Assembly: GCA_913058395.1 (NCBI GenBank) | Contig: CAJXQI010000004.1 | Span: forward strand, 186,001-250,000 | Length of the DNA: 64,000 nt | From: an uncultured Colwellia sp. | GTDB taxonomy: Bacteria > Pseudomonadota > Gammaproteobacteria > Enterobacterales > Alteromonadaceae | Direction of reading: 5' to 3' | Part shown: positions 45,905-55,624 of the stretch, one piece after another | How the letters are laid out: every line of letters starts with the position of its first letter | Position numbering within the stretch: position 1 is the first letter of the stretch | Translations under genes and position numbers: made by a program | The notes under the pieces: generated by a model | What the model saw: only the letters and a program-made list of their open reading frames with translations | Databases searched by the model: none | Told to the model about the DNA's origin: nothing

Positions 45905-46318
45905 ATGGAATCATTACAAGTAAAAGAATATATGAACCATTATCCTGTAACTTTCACCCCTGAAATGGTGGTTGAAGAGGCAGCTTTACGGTTTTTAAAA
46001 ACCAAGCAAATCGGTGGTCCTGTCATTGATAAAAATAATCAGTTAAAGGGGTTTTTATCAGAAAGTGACGTGTTAGCTAAAATGATCGAAACCATTTACT
46101 ACAACGAGCATATTGCTGATGTTGCTGACTTAATGCGAAAAGATGTATTAACAGTAAAACCGTATGACAGCGTTATTGAGCTTGGTCAGCAAATGCTGAA
46201 AAATAAGCCTAAGGTATATCCAGTGGTCGATGATGATGAAAATTTACTCGGCACTATTTCTCGTAATGATGTACTGCGCGCTATCGATTTACATTTACGC
46301 TCAGGCTATAAAAGCTAG
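45905..46318 (+). CDS. Two-CBS-domain protein
   Basis: A 137-residue protein consisting of two CBS domains: VKEYMNHYPVTFTPEMVVEEAALRF...GGPVIDKNNQLKGFLSESDVL (about 6-60) and DLMRKDVLTVKPYDSVIELGQQM...VYPVVDDDENLLGTISRNDVLRAI (about 80-130). CBS pairs bind adenosine nucleotides and regulate partner proteins. No partner is adjacent. GGGATCCGCT precedes the ATG. Confidence 0.92.
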   Translation: MESLQVKEYMNHYPVTFTPEMVVEEAALRFLKTKQIGGPVIDKNNQLKGFLSESDVLAKMIETIYYNEHIADVADLMRKDVLTVKPYDSVIELGQQMLKNKPKVYPVVDDDENLLGTISRNDVLRAIDLHLRSGYKS

Positions 46319-46483
46319 TTGATTTTGCGTTAATCAGTAACCACAGCTGTTAGCGCTTTATTCTTTAACTTGATATTTTAGTTCAACAAAAAATAGCAAA
46401 AGACTACATCCGAAAGGGTTACGTATTCATTTGCTATTGTTTACCTGTTAAACTGTTTTTTTGTTATTTGTGTTGAGTCTGTT

Positions 46484-49400
46484 TTGTCTTCTGTTACCCC
46501 CGCTAATTCTGCTGCTACTGAAAAAAAATCTAATAAAACCAATGAAAATATCACGGTAAAAGCACTTTTTGACCGTTTACATCAAGTTAAACTGTCGGAC
46601 AAAGCGCGGATAAGAAAACGCTTATTGGGCGTTAAAAAAATAACTCATGCCGACAAGCAGCAAAAAGCGCTACAACAAATTGCTGTGTCAATTGAACAGT
46701 CGATAGAGAACAAGCAAGTTCGTCGCGCTAATTTACCTAAGGTGAGCTACCCAGAAGGCCTGCCGGTTTCTCAAAATGTTGATGTTATTGCTAAGGCCAT
46801 CGCCGAAAATCAAGTGGTGATTATTGCCGGTGAAACTGGCTCAGGTAAAACTACACAAATTCCGAAAATATGTTTACAACTTGGTCGTGGTGTTGACGGT
46901 ATTATTGGTCATACACAACCACGTCGAATTGCAGCAAGAACAGTAGCAAACCGTATTGCCGATGAACTTAATACTAAACTAGGTAATGCTGTTGGCTATA
47001 AGGTGCGTTTTAACGACCAAGTGAGCGAACACAGTTATATCAAGCTGATGACTGATGGTATTTTGCTTGCTGAAATGCAAAAAGACAGGCTCTTGCGTCA
47101 GTACGATACCTTGATTATTGATGAGGCACATGAACGTAGCTTAAACATTGATTTTATTTTGGGTTACTTACGTCAAATATTGCCGAAGCGTCCTGACTTA
47201 AAAATCATTATTACTTCTGCAACCATTGACCCTGAAAAGTTTGCGAAACATTTTGCTAGTGCCAACGGTGAGCTAGCGCCGATTATTGAAGTGTCTGGTC
47301 GAACTTTCCCCGTAGAAATGCGTTACCGCCCGCTGAATGAAATGAGCGATGAAAGTAATGGTGATGCTGATATTATTTCAGGCATTCTCAATGCGGTAGA
47401 CGAGCTTAGTTCGGATGGCAGCGGTGCAACAACTGATGGCGACATTTTGGTGTTTCTCAATGGTGAACGAGAAATTCGAGATACCGCACGTGCTTTGGAA
47501 AAGGCAAACCTACGTCATACCAATGTTTTACCTTTGTATTCGCGCTTAACCGTTGCTGAGCAAAATTTAATATTCAAGCCTCATAGTGGCCGTAATATTG
47601 TTTTGGCGACTAACGTTGCTGAAACCAGTTTAACCGTGCCGGGCATTAAATATGTTATTGACCCAGGTACTGCAAGAATATCGCGTTATAGTTACCGCAC
47701 CAAAGTACAACGTTTGCCGATAGAGCCTATTTCACAAGCCAGTGCCAATCAACGTGCGGGTCGTTGTGGCCGTGTATCTTCAGGTGTTTGTATTCGCTTA
47801 TATTCTGAAGACGATTACTTAAACCGCCCAGAATTTACCGACCCAGAAATACTACGCACCAATTTAGCGACCGTTATATTACAAATGTTGTCGTTAGATT
47901 TAGGTGAAATTTCAGACTTTCCTTTTGTGCAGCCACCAGATAACCGCAATATAAATGACGGTGTTCGCTTACTTGAAGAGCTAGCGGCAATTGACGCCAA
48001 CGCAAACCAAGTTAAGTTAACGCCGATTGGTCGTTCGTTATCAAAATTCCCGATAGATCCGCGTTTAGCGAAAATGATTTTAACGGCGGCTGACTTAGGC
48101 TGTATTGAACAAATATTCATTATTGTTAGTGCCTTAAGTATTCAAGACCCACGTGAACGTCCGCATGAAAAACAGCAAGCTGCCGATGAAAAACATGGCC
48201 GTTTCAAAAATAAACAATCGGATTTTGTCAGTTTATTGAAGTTGTGGAGCTACGTTGAAGAGCAGCAAAAGCAGTTAACCAATAATCAGTTTCGTCGTTT
48301 GTGTCAGAAAGAATTTTTATCCTACGTACGACTTCGAGAATGGCAAGATATTTACAGTCAATTGACGCATTCATTGCGGGAATTAAAAATCCCGATGAGT
48401 CGTATTGAGCTAGATTTATCTGAAGAAGCTGAAAAAAATCCAGTTAACGGCAATTTAGACATTGTTCACCAAGCGATATTATCGGGGTTATTGAGCCATT
48501 TAGGCCAACAAGATGAGAACCGAGAATACAAAGGCGCACGCGGCAGCAAATTCTTTATTTTCCCGGGCTCTGCGTTAGCTAAAAAATCACCTAAGTGGCT
48601 AATGGCGGCTGAACTGGTTGAAACCAGCCGTTTGTTTGCTCGTATGGCGGCGAAAATTGACCCTTTATGGCTTGAGCCATTAGCTGAGCACTTAGTTAAA
48701 CGTAGCTACAGTGAGCCGCATTGGGAAAAGAAACAGGGCGCTGTACTGGCGTTCGAACAAGTGACGCTTTACGGGTTAATTATTGTTGGTAAGCGTAAGG
48801 TCAATTTTAACAAAATTGAACCTGATACCTGTCGTGAAATTTTTATTCGAGAAGCTTTGGTCAATGGTGATAGCACTATTAAAGAAGCGTTCTTAAAAGA
48901 CAATCGTCAACTGGTTGATGAAATTGAAGCGCTAGAGCAAAAAGCGCGACGTAAAGATTTCTTAATTGAAGAGCAACAGCTAGTCGATTTTTACACCGAA
49001 AAATTACCTGAAAGCGCTATTTGTCAGCGCAGCTTTTTAGCCTGGTGGAAAAAACAAAAGCAGAGCGATGGCAAGTTATTAAACTTTACCAAAGCTTTCT
49101 TACTAAAAGAAACTGCGGTTAAGCTTTCTGCTAACGAGTACCCTGAAACGTGGCAGCAGGGCAGTTTAACCTTGCCGTTAAATTATCATTTTAGTCCGGG
49201 TGATGTTGACGATGGTATTAGCGTTTTGATACCTGTCGGCATATTAAACCAAGTAGAAAACACAGGTTTTGATTGGTTAATTCCTGCCTTAAGGCTTGAG
49301 CTGATCACCGCATTGATTAGAGGTTTACCTAAGTCATTAAGACGCAATTTTGTACCCGCACCAAATTATGCTCAAGCGTGTTGTGCGGCGATATCAAATA

Positions 49401-50497
49401 CAGGTAGCACGTTAACTGCTGCGCTTGAAAAACAATTACTGAGAATGACAGGCGTTCGCATGCCTGAAGATGCTTGGCAAAGTGTTGAGCTAGTACCACA
49501 TTTATCAATGAATTTTAAAATTGTAAATGAAAATGGCAAATTACTAAAACAAGGTAGAAACCTTGACGAGTTAAAAGATGGTTTGCAAGGTCGTGTGCAA
49601 GCGTCAATTAAAAAGGTTGCAGATAAAGGCATTGAACGTAGTGATATTGCTAACTGGGACTTTAAAGACTTACCGAAAAGTTACGAAAAGAAAGTTGCTA
49701 ATATCACCATAAAAGCATTTCCGGCGTTGGTTGATAAGAATAAATCAGTCGCGATTGAATTATTTGAGCATGAAAGCTTAGCAGAGCAGGCGATGTTAGA
49801 TGGTGTCAGCCGCTTAATTTTATTGAGCATTCCGTCGCCAGTAAAATATCTACAACAGAAATTGCCTAACAAGTCGAAATTAGGTTTGTATTTCAATCCA
49901 TTTGGTTCAATTAACGATTTACTTGATGATTGCATTGTTGCCGGTTGCCAGTTCTTAGTAAATGAATACGGCGAGTTACCGCGCGCGCAACAAGAGTTTG
50001 AAGCTTGTAAAGAGCATGTACGCGCTGAAATTGCTGACTGTGTATTAAGTGCGGCGATAAAAGTTGAACGCGTGTTGAGTTTGGCTCATGACGTACGCAA
50101 GAAAATGAAAGGTAAAATGTCGCTAAATGTTGTGCAATCACACGGCGATATTAAAAGTCAATTGGAAGCTATGGTGTTTAAAGGTTTTATCACCAAAGCT
50201 GGTTACCAGCGTTTAGATGATATTGCTCGATACTTAACGGCAATGGAGCGTCGATTAGAAAAATTACAAATTGACCCGAATCAAGATCGCCTTAAAATGT
50301 TAGAAGTTGAAAAAGTACAAAAAGCGCTAGATGCGGTTGTTGCACTGCAGCCTAAAGGTCAACCTTTGCGTAAAGAACTAGTACAAGGTTATTGGATGAT
50401 TGAAGAGTTGCGAGTGTCACTTTTTGCTCAAAACTTAAAAACACCGTTCCCTATTTCGACTAAACGAATATTGAACTACCTCAAAGAATACAGCTAA
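46484..50497 (+). CDS. hrpA: ATP-dependent RNA helicase HrpA
   Basis: DEAH-box RNA helicase of 1337 residues (E. coli HrpA is about 1300), implicated in mRNA processing and ribosome rescue. Walker A is GETGSGKTT (about 116-124), DEAHER near D213, SATIDPEKF near 245, and QRAGRCGR near 425; a helicase-associated domain and a long C-terminal DUF3418 region follow. The start is TTG at 46484: family homology begins at about residue 27 (VKALFDRLHQVKLSDKARIRKRLLGVKK) and no in-frame ATG lies between, so a short extra N-terminus is likely. GAG at about 46475 is a weak ribosome site. Confidence 0.95.
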   Translation: MSSVTPANSAATEKKSNKTNENITVKALFDRLHQVKLSDKARIRKRLLGVKKITHADKQQKALQQIAVSIEQSIENKQVRRANLPKVSYPEGLPVSQNVDVIAKAIAENQVVIIAGETGSGKTTQIPKICLQLGRGVDGIIGHTQPRRIAARTVANRIADELNTKLGNAVGYKVRFNDQVSEHSYIKLMTDGILLAEMQKDRLLRQYDTLIIDEAHERSLNIDFILGYLRQILPKRPDLKIIITSATIDPEKFAKHFASANGELAPIIEVSGRTFPVEMRYRPLNEMSDESNGDADIISGILNAVDELSSDGSGATTDGDILVFLNGEREIRDTARALEKANLRHTNVLPLYSRLTVAEQNLIFKPHSGRNIVLATNVAETSLTVPGIKYVIDPGTARISRYSYRTKVQRLPIEPISQASANQRAGRCGRVSSGVCIRLYSEDDYLNRPEFTDPEILRTNLATVILQMLSLDLGEISDFPFVQPPDNRNINDGVRLLEELAAIDANANQVKLTPIGRSLSKFPIDPRLAKMILTAADLGCIEQIFIIVSALSIQDPRERPHEKQQAADEKHGRFKNKQSDFVSLLKLWSYVEEQQKQLTNNQFRRLCQKEFLSYVRLREWQDIYSQLTHSLRELKIPMSRIELDLSEEAEKNPVNGNLDIVHQAILSGLLSHLGQQDENREYKGARGSKFFIFPGSALAKKSPKWLMAAELVETSRLFARMAAKIDPLWLEPLAEHLVKRSYSEPHWEKKQGAVLAFEQVTLYGLIIVGKRKVNFNKIEPDTCREIFIREALVNGDSTIKEAFLKDNRQLVDEIEALEQKARRKDFLIEEQQLVDFYTEKLPESAICQRSFLAWWKKQKQSDGKLLNFTKAFLLKETAVKLSANEYPETWQQGSLTLPLNYHFSPGDVDDGISVLIPVGILNQVENTGFDWLIPALRLELITALIRGLPKSLRRNFVPAPNYAQACCAAISNTGSTLTAALEKQLLRMTGVRMPEDAWQSVELVPHLSMNFKIVNENGKLLKQGRNLDELKDGLQGRVQASIKKVADKGIERSDIANWDFKDLPKSYEKKVANITIKAFPALVDKNKSVAIELFEHESLAEQAMLDGVSRLILLSIPSPVKYLQQKLPNKSKLGLYFNPFGSINDLLDDCIVAGCQFLVNEYGELPRAQQEFEACKEHVRAEIADCVLSAAIKVERVLSLAHDVRKKMKGKMSLNVVQSHGDIKSQLEAMVFKGFITKAGYQRLDDIARYLTAMERRLEKLQIDPNQDRLKMLEVEKVQKALDAVVALQPKGQPLRKELVQGYWMIEELRVSLFAQNLKTPFPISTKRILNYLKEYS

Positions 50498-50577
50498 ATT
50501 ATCTACTATGATTTGACAGTGATGGTTACGGTGAGTATAAATAAAAGTACAAGCTATAAAAATATATTGGAGTAGTA

Positions 50578-50877
50578 ATGGTTAATTACGATGATAAGCG
50601 TAACTTTTATCGGATGATGTTAAACAGTGAAGTGACCGTGACCATTATTGATGATGAAGCGAATAGTAAAGTTTCAGCGACTTGTCGTGATTTAAGTGCA
50701 ACGGGAATTGCGATTGAAATGCCACATCCATTAGAAATTAATACTGCAGTGCGCATTAGTGTTGAGTCTGCTAATAATGCCGTTCAGCCATTAGACGCTA
50801 AAGGTAAAGTGGTTCGCGTTAAGGAAGAAGGTACTGATTGCTACTTAATCGGCGTTAATATTACTGAAATTGACTAG
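50578..50877 (+). CDS. PilZ-domain protein
   Basis: A 99-residue single-domain PilZ protein, which binds cyclic di-GMP. Both signatures are present: RxxxR in KRNFYRM (about 6-12) and D/N-x-S-x2-G in DLSATGI (about 40-46). It could be an effector for the EAL phosphodiesterase at 19-21 kb, but the two are unlinked. Located 80 bp after hrpA on the same strand. Confidence 0.9.
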   Translation: MVNYDDKRNFYRMMLNSEVTVTIIDDEANSKVSATCRDLSATGIAIEMPHPLEINTAVRISVESANNAVQPLDAKGKVVRVKEEGTDCYLIGVNITEID

Positions 50878-50899
50878 TTAAAGTCACTTGAAAAAATTG

Positions 50900-50931
50900 A
50901 GGCCCTGCAACAATGTTTTGTTTCAGGGCCT
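50900..50931. terminator. Bidirectional terminator between PilZ and NhaD
   Basis: AGGCCCTG (50900-50907) pairs with CAGGGCCT (50924-50931). Read on the minus strand it is followed by CAATTTTTTC, an intrinsic terminator for nhaD; on the plus strand only TAATAATAT follows. Confidence 0.75.
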
Positions 50932-51023
50932 AATAATATATTCGATTTGATATTCTTTGCTTAACTACTTGCTTAGCTATTTGTTTATTCGAGCACTAAG
51001 CACTAGCACTAAGCCTAAATTCA

Positions 51024-52268
51024 TTATGCCAGCGCCCAATTCGCAGCAAAATATACCCCAATGTAACCAACGGTATAGGCAATAGTTAGATAGCCAATAT
51101 TGCGCAGATAACTGATAAAACTCAATTCTTTAATTTTACTCATGGCAATAATACCGGCAGCTGAACCTATGACTAAAATTGAGCCGCCAACGCCGGTAGC
51201 ATAAGTTAACATTAGCCATTCTGTTACTTTCATCTCTACATCCGCTTTTAACAATGCTGCTGTTAATGGCACGTTATCAATCACTGAAGACATAAAACCG
51301 ACGATATAGTTTACTTGTATTGCCGGTAAGAACTCATATAGCTCGGTAAAGCCACTTAACACGCCTATTTCTTTTAAAATACCAACAAGCAACAATACCC
51401 CTAGGAAGAATAATAAAGCGTCGTATTCAACTTCTCGAATGTAATGTAGAACATCTTCATTTTTCTTCTTAGGTAACATGTTAGCGACTAGAAACATCAC
51501 TGATAAACCAAAGAGGAAACTCAGTACTGGCGGTATTTGAAAGAATACGTTGAGCAGTAAAGTGCCAGAAATAGTCAGCATAAAAATAATGGCGATAATG
51601 ATGTCGGGCTTTTCAATTTTAAGTCGTGTTTGCGATAATTGAACGTTGCCCGAAAGCCCGAATGACAATAAACTCGCCAGAGTTAAAACGCCTAAAAAAG
51701 AAGGCAGTATTAGTATCAGTAAATTCGATATGGTGACTTTGTTTTCAAGGAAAATCATCAGTGTTGTTACATCACCGGTGATTAACGAGACACCGCCACT
51801 ATTTACCGAGAAAACAATCAGCGTCGCGTATTTTAAACGCTTCTTTACTTCGAGCTGCAAATTCATTACCACCGCAATTGCTACCAATGTTGCCGTGACA
51901 TTGTCGGCAAAAGAAGAGAATACAAACGCGAATATCGCGATAACGAACATTAAGCCCCGCTCTGAAATACTTTTGGGTAAAATGCGTTGCACTAAAGCGG
52001 AGATAAAACCTTTACTATTTAAGTAGGCGACAAAGGTCATTGCTGACATGAGAAACAGCCATAAGGTTGCTATTTCTAATAAATTTTCATTTAGTTGATG
52101 ATTAGTTTGAATACTGTCATTGCTGTTAATGGGGAATATGAAGGCCAATATCCAGCACAATGTGCCGAAAAATAGCGTGGTTTTAGCTTTGTTTATATGA
52201 ATTAAATCTTCAGTAATGATCATTATAAAACTGATAATGACTAAGATGAGAATAATCGTATTGATCAT
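51024..52268 (-). CDS. nhaD: NhaD-type sodium/proton antiporter
   Basis: A 414-residue ion-transporter-superfamily protein with about eleven to twelve helices, matching NhaD antiporters that expel sodium in exchange for protons. Signature stretches are SSFADNVTATLVAIAVVMN (near 118-137), VFSVNSGGVSLITGDVTTLMIF (near 152-173), and SSVIDNVPLTAALLKAD near 330, with Asp residues expected in ion coupling. The initiating helix (VIISFIMIITEDLIHINKAKTTLF) is typical. It fits a marine organism. No regulator is adjacent. Confidence 0.9.
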   Translation of the reverse strand: MINTIILILVIISFIMIITEDLIHINKAKTTLFFGTLCWILAFIFPINSNDSIQTNHQLNENLLEIATLWLFLMSAMTFVAYLNSKGFISALVQRILPKSISERGLMFVIAIFAFVFSSFADNVTATLVAIAVVMNLQLEVKKRLKYATLIVFSVNSGGVSLITGDVTTLMIFLENKVTISNLLILILPSFLGVLTLASLLSFGLSGNVQLSQTRLKIEKPDIIIAIIFMLTISGTLLLNVFFQIPPVLSFLFGLSVMFLVANMLPKKKNEDVLHYIREVEYDALLFFLGVLLLVGILKEIGVLSGFTELYEFLPAIQVNYIVGFMSSVIDNVPLTAALLKADVEMKVTEWLMLTYATGVGGSILVIGSAAGIIAMSKIKELSFISYLRNIGYLTIAYTVGYIGVYFAANWALA

Positions 52269-52284
52269 GATTTTTTATTACCTG

Positions 52285-52358
52285 TAATACCAACCTCATT
52301 AAGTTTTGCGCACTTGTGTTGATTTATTTTAATCAGCAAAACCAGAGCACAAACTTAA
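52285..52358. repeat. Imperfect palindrome of the TAATACCAACCTCATTAAG type
   Basis: Upstream of nhaD, CTCATTAAGTTTTG... is mirrored by ...CAAACTTAATGAAG with intervening partial pairing (GATTT with AAATC). The start (TAATACCAA) recalls the palindrome at 34491. I believe such sequences are dispersed in Alteromonadales, but only two are seen here. Confidence 0.45.
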
Positions 52359-52450
52359 TGAAGCTAGATAATTAATTTTTGACATCGACTAAGCCCAATG
52401 AAACTTAATTAATTGGAGAAATACGATGTAAGTGAGCTTAAATTTTTAAC

Positions 52451-52759
52451 CTAAAAATTTAACGGTGGGTCACTATTACTTAAAAAAAGGCAGGTAAAAC
52501 AGAAAATGGAAATTGAGTTAGCATTAATGTTGAAGCTAGTTTGGTCATTAAATTCGATGGCTAAGCGATTGTGACTTGCTTCAGAAGATGAATTTTCACT
52601 GATGAAACATAGCTGACATTCATGCTCTTCAACAACCGCGTGTTCTTGAGCGTGAGCCATTGAGAATATCGAGCTTAATAGCCATGAAAAGAGTAAAAAA
52701 GCGCGCAGCAAACAACTCAGTGCTGATGTTGGTATTCTTGAGTTGTTTTGTGAATTCAT
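52451..52759 (-). CDS. Small secreted Cys/His protein
   Basis: A 102-residue protein with a signal peptide (hydrophobic 15-35, ending AHA-QE near 38), followed by EEHECQLC (C-x2-C with adjacent His), a variable middle and a hydrophobic C-terminal stretch (ISIFCFTCLFL) ending SNSDPPLNF. The plan (signal, Cys-x2-Cys, second Cys pair, PP-type tail) is like the CzcI-like protein at 9701 and DUF2946/CzcI relatives, but identity is low by eye. Metal binding in the periplasm is a guess. The neighbour upstream is rlmI on the same strand; nhaD follows downstream. Confidence 0.6.
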   Translation of the reverse strand: MNSQNNSRIPTSALSCLLRAFLLFSWLLSSIFSMAHAQEHAVVEEHECQLCFISENSSSEASHNRLAIEFNDQTSFNINANSISIFCFTCLFLSNSDPPLNF

Positions 52760-52818
52760 AAGGTCTAAATAATTTTATGATTATTGTTGATATTTGTTGT
52801 CTTTATTTTTTAACACAC

Positions 52819-52847
52819 CTAGCTAGCGATATTTGATGCTAGCTAGG
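52819..52847. terminator. Perfect 10-bp hairpin after rlmI
   Basis: CCTAGCTAGC (52819-52828) and GCTAGCTAGG (52838-52847) form a 10-bp stem, 9-nt loop, 11 bp beyond the rlmI stop. No T-run follows on the minus strand, so termination is uncertain. Confidence 0.45.
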
Positions 52848-52858
52848 ATACGTTTTCG

Positions 52859-54049
52859 TTACTCTACTTGGCAGACTAATCCTTTAAGGTAATAACCTTC
52901 CGGGTAGTTTGACGATACGGGGTGATCAGGTGCTTGATGAAGTCTATCGACAAAATAAGCCTTTCTTTTTGCATCTAATGCCGCGTCAGCCACTACTTTT
53001 TGGAATAAACTTGCTTCCATTAAGCCAGAACATGAAAACGTTAACAACGTACCGTTAGGTTTTAGCAATTGCATGGCTAACATGTTGATATCTTTGTAGC
53101 CTCGGCACGCCCCCGTTAATTGAGCTTTAGACTCAACAAATTTAGGAGGATCAAGAATAATCATATCAAATGTACGTTTTTCATCACGGTATTGGCGTAA
53201 TAATTTAAAAACATCGGCTTTAACAAATGACACGTTTTTATCTGTTAGTCCATTAAGCTCGACATTTTGTTTGGCAAGATCTAAAGCACTTTCTGAAACA
53301 TCAACGTTGATAACTTCTTTTGCGCCATTGGCCGCACAATGTAATGAGAAAGTACCAGTATAAGAAAAACAGTTTAATACGCTTTTACCTTTGGCATATT
53401 TACCCGCCGCAACTCTTGATTCTCGTTGATCTAAATAAAAGCCGGTTTTATGGCCTTCAGCAACATTAACGTGAATTTTAATACCATGTTCTTCAATAAC
53501 GCATTCTGTTGAATCTTGGGGCTCAGTTAACCAACCTGTAACAGGCTCTAAGCCTTCTTTCTTACGAACATCAACGTCTGAACGTTCATAAATATGACAA
53601 CCTGGATAAAGCTCTTTTAGACATTCGACTAAGGTATAACGGTGAAAATCTGCACCAGCACTCAGGAGTTGGCAAACAACAAAATTGTCATACTTATCAA
53701 TAGTGATGCCAGGTAAACCATCAGATTCACCCGCGATAAGACGATAGCCAGTTAAACCACCGTTTTCGATAAACCAATCACGACGAGCTTGTGCCTTTAA
53801 CAATTTATTACGAAAAAAATCAGCATCTATTTCTTCATCAATTTCAAAAGTCCAAACGCGAACTCTGATTTGAGATTCTGGAGAGTATGCGCCTTTAGCT
53901 AGCCAGTTTCCCTTATTGTCAAAGACATCAACAGTATCACCAAGCATAGGGTTGCCTTTGATTTTGTTGATGGCTTGAGAAAATATCCACGGGTGTTTTC
54001 GCAGTAATGATTTTTCACGAGCAACTTTTAAATAAATTCTTGCTGACAT
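52859..54049 (-). CDS. rlmI: 23S rRNA m5C1962 methyltransferase RlmI
   Basis: S-adenosylmethionine-dependent RNA cytosine-5 methyltransferase, 396 residues. It has an N-terminal PUA domain ([25 protein letters not shown], about 3-80), a central domain with [19 protein letters not shown] (near 200) and a Rossmann fold with [20 protein letters not shown] (about 225-244), [13 protein letters not shown] (near 306) and the catalytic-Cys region TFSCSGLM (near 345). The order and length fit RlmI (YccW). It is divergent from acylphosphatase; in E. coli rlmI and yccX are also neighbours. Confidence 0.93.
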   Translation of the reverse strand: MSARIYLKVAREKSLLRKHPWIFSQAINKIKGNPMLGDTVDVFDNKGNWLAKGAYSPESQIRVRVWTFEIDEEIDADFFRNKLLKAQARRDWFIENGGLTGYRLIAGESDGLPGITIDKYDNFVVCQLLSAGADFHRYTLVECLKELYPGCHIYERSDVDVRKKEGLEPVTGWLTEPQDSTECVIEEHGIKIHVNVAEGHKTGFYLDQRESRVAAGKYAKGKSVLNCFSYTGTFSLHCAANGAKEVINVDVSESALDLAKQNVELNGLTDKNVSFVKADVFKLLRQYRDEKRTFDMIILDPPKFVESKAQLTGACRGYKDINMLAMQLLKPNGTLLTFSCSGLMEASLFQKVVADAALDAKRKAYFVDRLHQAPDHPVSSNYPEGYYLKGLVCQVE

Positions 54050-54133
54050 ATGCCTATACTTATAATTAACAATAATAATTGCGCGAGTTTAGTCAATGCA
54101 TTAGTCGCGTGCAATGTTCTAGGTTAACTATTT

Positions 54134-54162
54134 CTCATTTACTGCGATAAATGAGGATTTTT
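54134..54162 (+). terminator. Hairpin with T-run upstream of acylphosphatase
   Basis: CTCATTTA (54134-54141) pairs with TAAATGAG (54148-54155), 6-nt loop, followed by GATTTTT. It faces the plus strand, yet the only upstream gene is divergent. It may attenuate the acylphosphatase leader or end a short RNA; it may also be chance. Confidence 0.4.
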
Positions 54163-54209
54163 AAGCGAAAAATAACAATAGTCAGTAGCAAAAGGTAAGG
54201 TGAAAAATT

Positions 54210-54479
54210 ATGAATGTAAGTTATATGGCGCATGTAAGCGGTAAAGTACAAGGAGTTTATTTCAGGGCTTCTAGTCAACAGGTTGCCATTGATCATGGTT
54301 TAAGTGGTTACGCACGTAACTTAACTGACGGTGATGTAGAAGTATTGATGTGTGGTGAAAAGCACGAAATAGACAAAATGCTGGAATGGCTAGCCCATGG
54401 CCCTCCGCAAGCTGAAGTAGACAATATTGAAGCGAAAAAAGTACCTTGGCAAGAGCACCATTTTTTCGCTATTAGTTAG
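54210..54479 (+). CDS. Acylphosphatase
   Basis: An 89-residue acylphosphatase hydrolysing carboxyl-phosphate bonds. Catalytic R19 is in GKVQGVYFRASS and N37 in GYARNLTDGDVEV, as in the family. The length is standard (about 90). AAGGTAAGG precedes the ATG. It is divergent from rlmI with a 160-bp gap holding a hairpin. Confidence 0.93.
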   Translation: MNVSYMAHVSGKVQGVYFRASSQQVAIDHGLSGYARNLTDGDVEVLMCGEKHEIDKMLEWLAHGPPQAEVDNIEAKKVPWQEHHFFAIS

Positions 54480-54590
54480 AGGAAATTTAGCTGTACTTAA
54501 TATTCATCTGCAATTAGTGCTGATCTATTGGTATTAAACGCTAGATAAGGCAAAATATTACATAATTTAGTTATTCCATTAGGAAGTAAG

Positions 54591-55571
54591 TTGCAGTATT
54601 TAGCCATTAATGAACAGCAAACGCTGTATTTTTGTGAAACGGAATTGCCTGAAATTTCCAGTGATGAATGCTTGATCAAAGTTCGAGCTATTGGTGTTAA
54701 TCGAGCAGATATTTTGCAAAAGCAAGGTAAGTATCCAGCGCCCGCGGGAGAATCTGAAATTGTTGGTATTGAAGCTTGCGGGGATATTGTTGCCATTGGT
54801 AGTGAATCAACGTTAAATGGTGCTTTTGCTATCGATGATAAGGTTTTTGCCATTGTCCCAGGCGGTGCATATGCAGAGTATGTAAAAGTAAAAACAGCAC
54901 ACCTTTTCAAATTACCTCATAATTTTTCTTACGTTGAAGGCGCAGCCATTGCTGAAGCCTATTTAACGGCCTATCAGTGTTTATTTTTCATTGCTGACTT
55001 AAAGCCACATTCAAAGGTATTAATTCACGCAGGTGCAAGCGGTGTCGGTAGTGCTGCTATTCAATTAGCAAAAAGCTTACATTGTCACGTTACCGTTACG
55101 GTTGGCAATGACGAAAAAGTATCGGCTTGTAAGGCATTAGGTGCTGATGAAGTCATAAATTATCAGTTGGCTGACTTTGTTAGTTACTCGAAAGAGAAAA
55201 AGCAGAATTATGACGTTATTGTTGATGTAGTTGCCGGGGCGTATGTAAATAAAAATATAAGTGTTTGCGCATTAGACGGGCACATTGTGATGTTATCAAT
55301 GTTAGGTGGACGTTATGCTGAAAGTATTGATGTCGCTAAAATGCTGTTAAAGCGCATCAATATAACGGCAACAACGCTTAGAAACCGCACTGATGAATAT
55401 AAAAATAAATTAGTAAATGCTTTTAAAGCGGACTTTTATCAGCAATTTGAACAAGGGATAATAAGCCCTGTTATTTATCAACAGAGCTCGTGGCAAGAAG
55501 TTGAAAATGTTCACCAAGTGATGATGAACAATGAAAATATTGGCAAAATTATTTTAACCATAAATGATTAA
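54591..55571 (+). CDS. Zinc-independent quinone oxidoreductase (MDR family)
   Basis: A 326-residue medium-chain reductase of the PIG3/quinone oxidoreductase branch: VRAIGVNRADILQKQGKYPAPAGESEIVGIEACGDI (about 31-66), the cofactor-binding LIHAGASGVGSAAIQLAKSLHC (about 143-164) and ALDGHIVMLSMLGG near 225. It lacks the catalytic zinc Cys/His set. It probably reduces quinones or enals with NADPH. The TTG at 54591 is used because AGGAAG lies 5 nt before it and the family N-terminus begins there. Confidence 0.88.
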   Translation: MQYLAINEQQTLYFCETELPEISSDECLIKVRAIGVNRADILQKQGKYPAPAGESEIVGIEACGDIVAIGSESTLNGAFAIDDKVFAIVPGGAYAEYVKVKTAHLFKLPHNFSYVEGAAIAEAYLTAYQCLFFIADLKPHSKVLIHAGASGVGSAAIQLAKSLHCHVTVTVGNDEKVSACKALGADEVINYQLADFVSYSKEKKQNYDVIVDVVAGAYVNKNISVCALDGHIVMLSMLGGRYAESIDVAKMLLKRINITATTLRNRTDEYKNKLVNAFKADFYQQFEQGIISPVIYQQSSWQEVENVHQVMMNNENIGKIILTIND

Positions 55572-55624
55572 TTTTTTGTGCTGGGTTTAACATTCTAAAT
55601 GCCACACTTGAACATCATTACACG

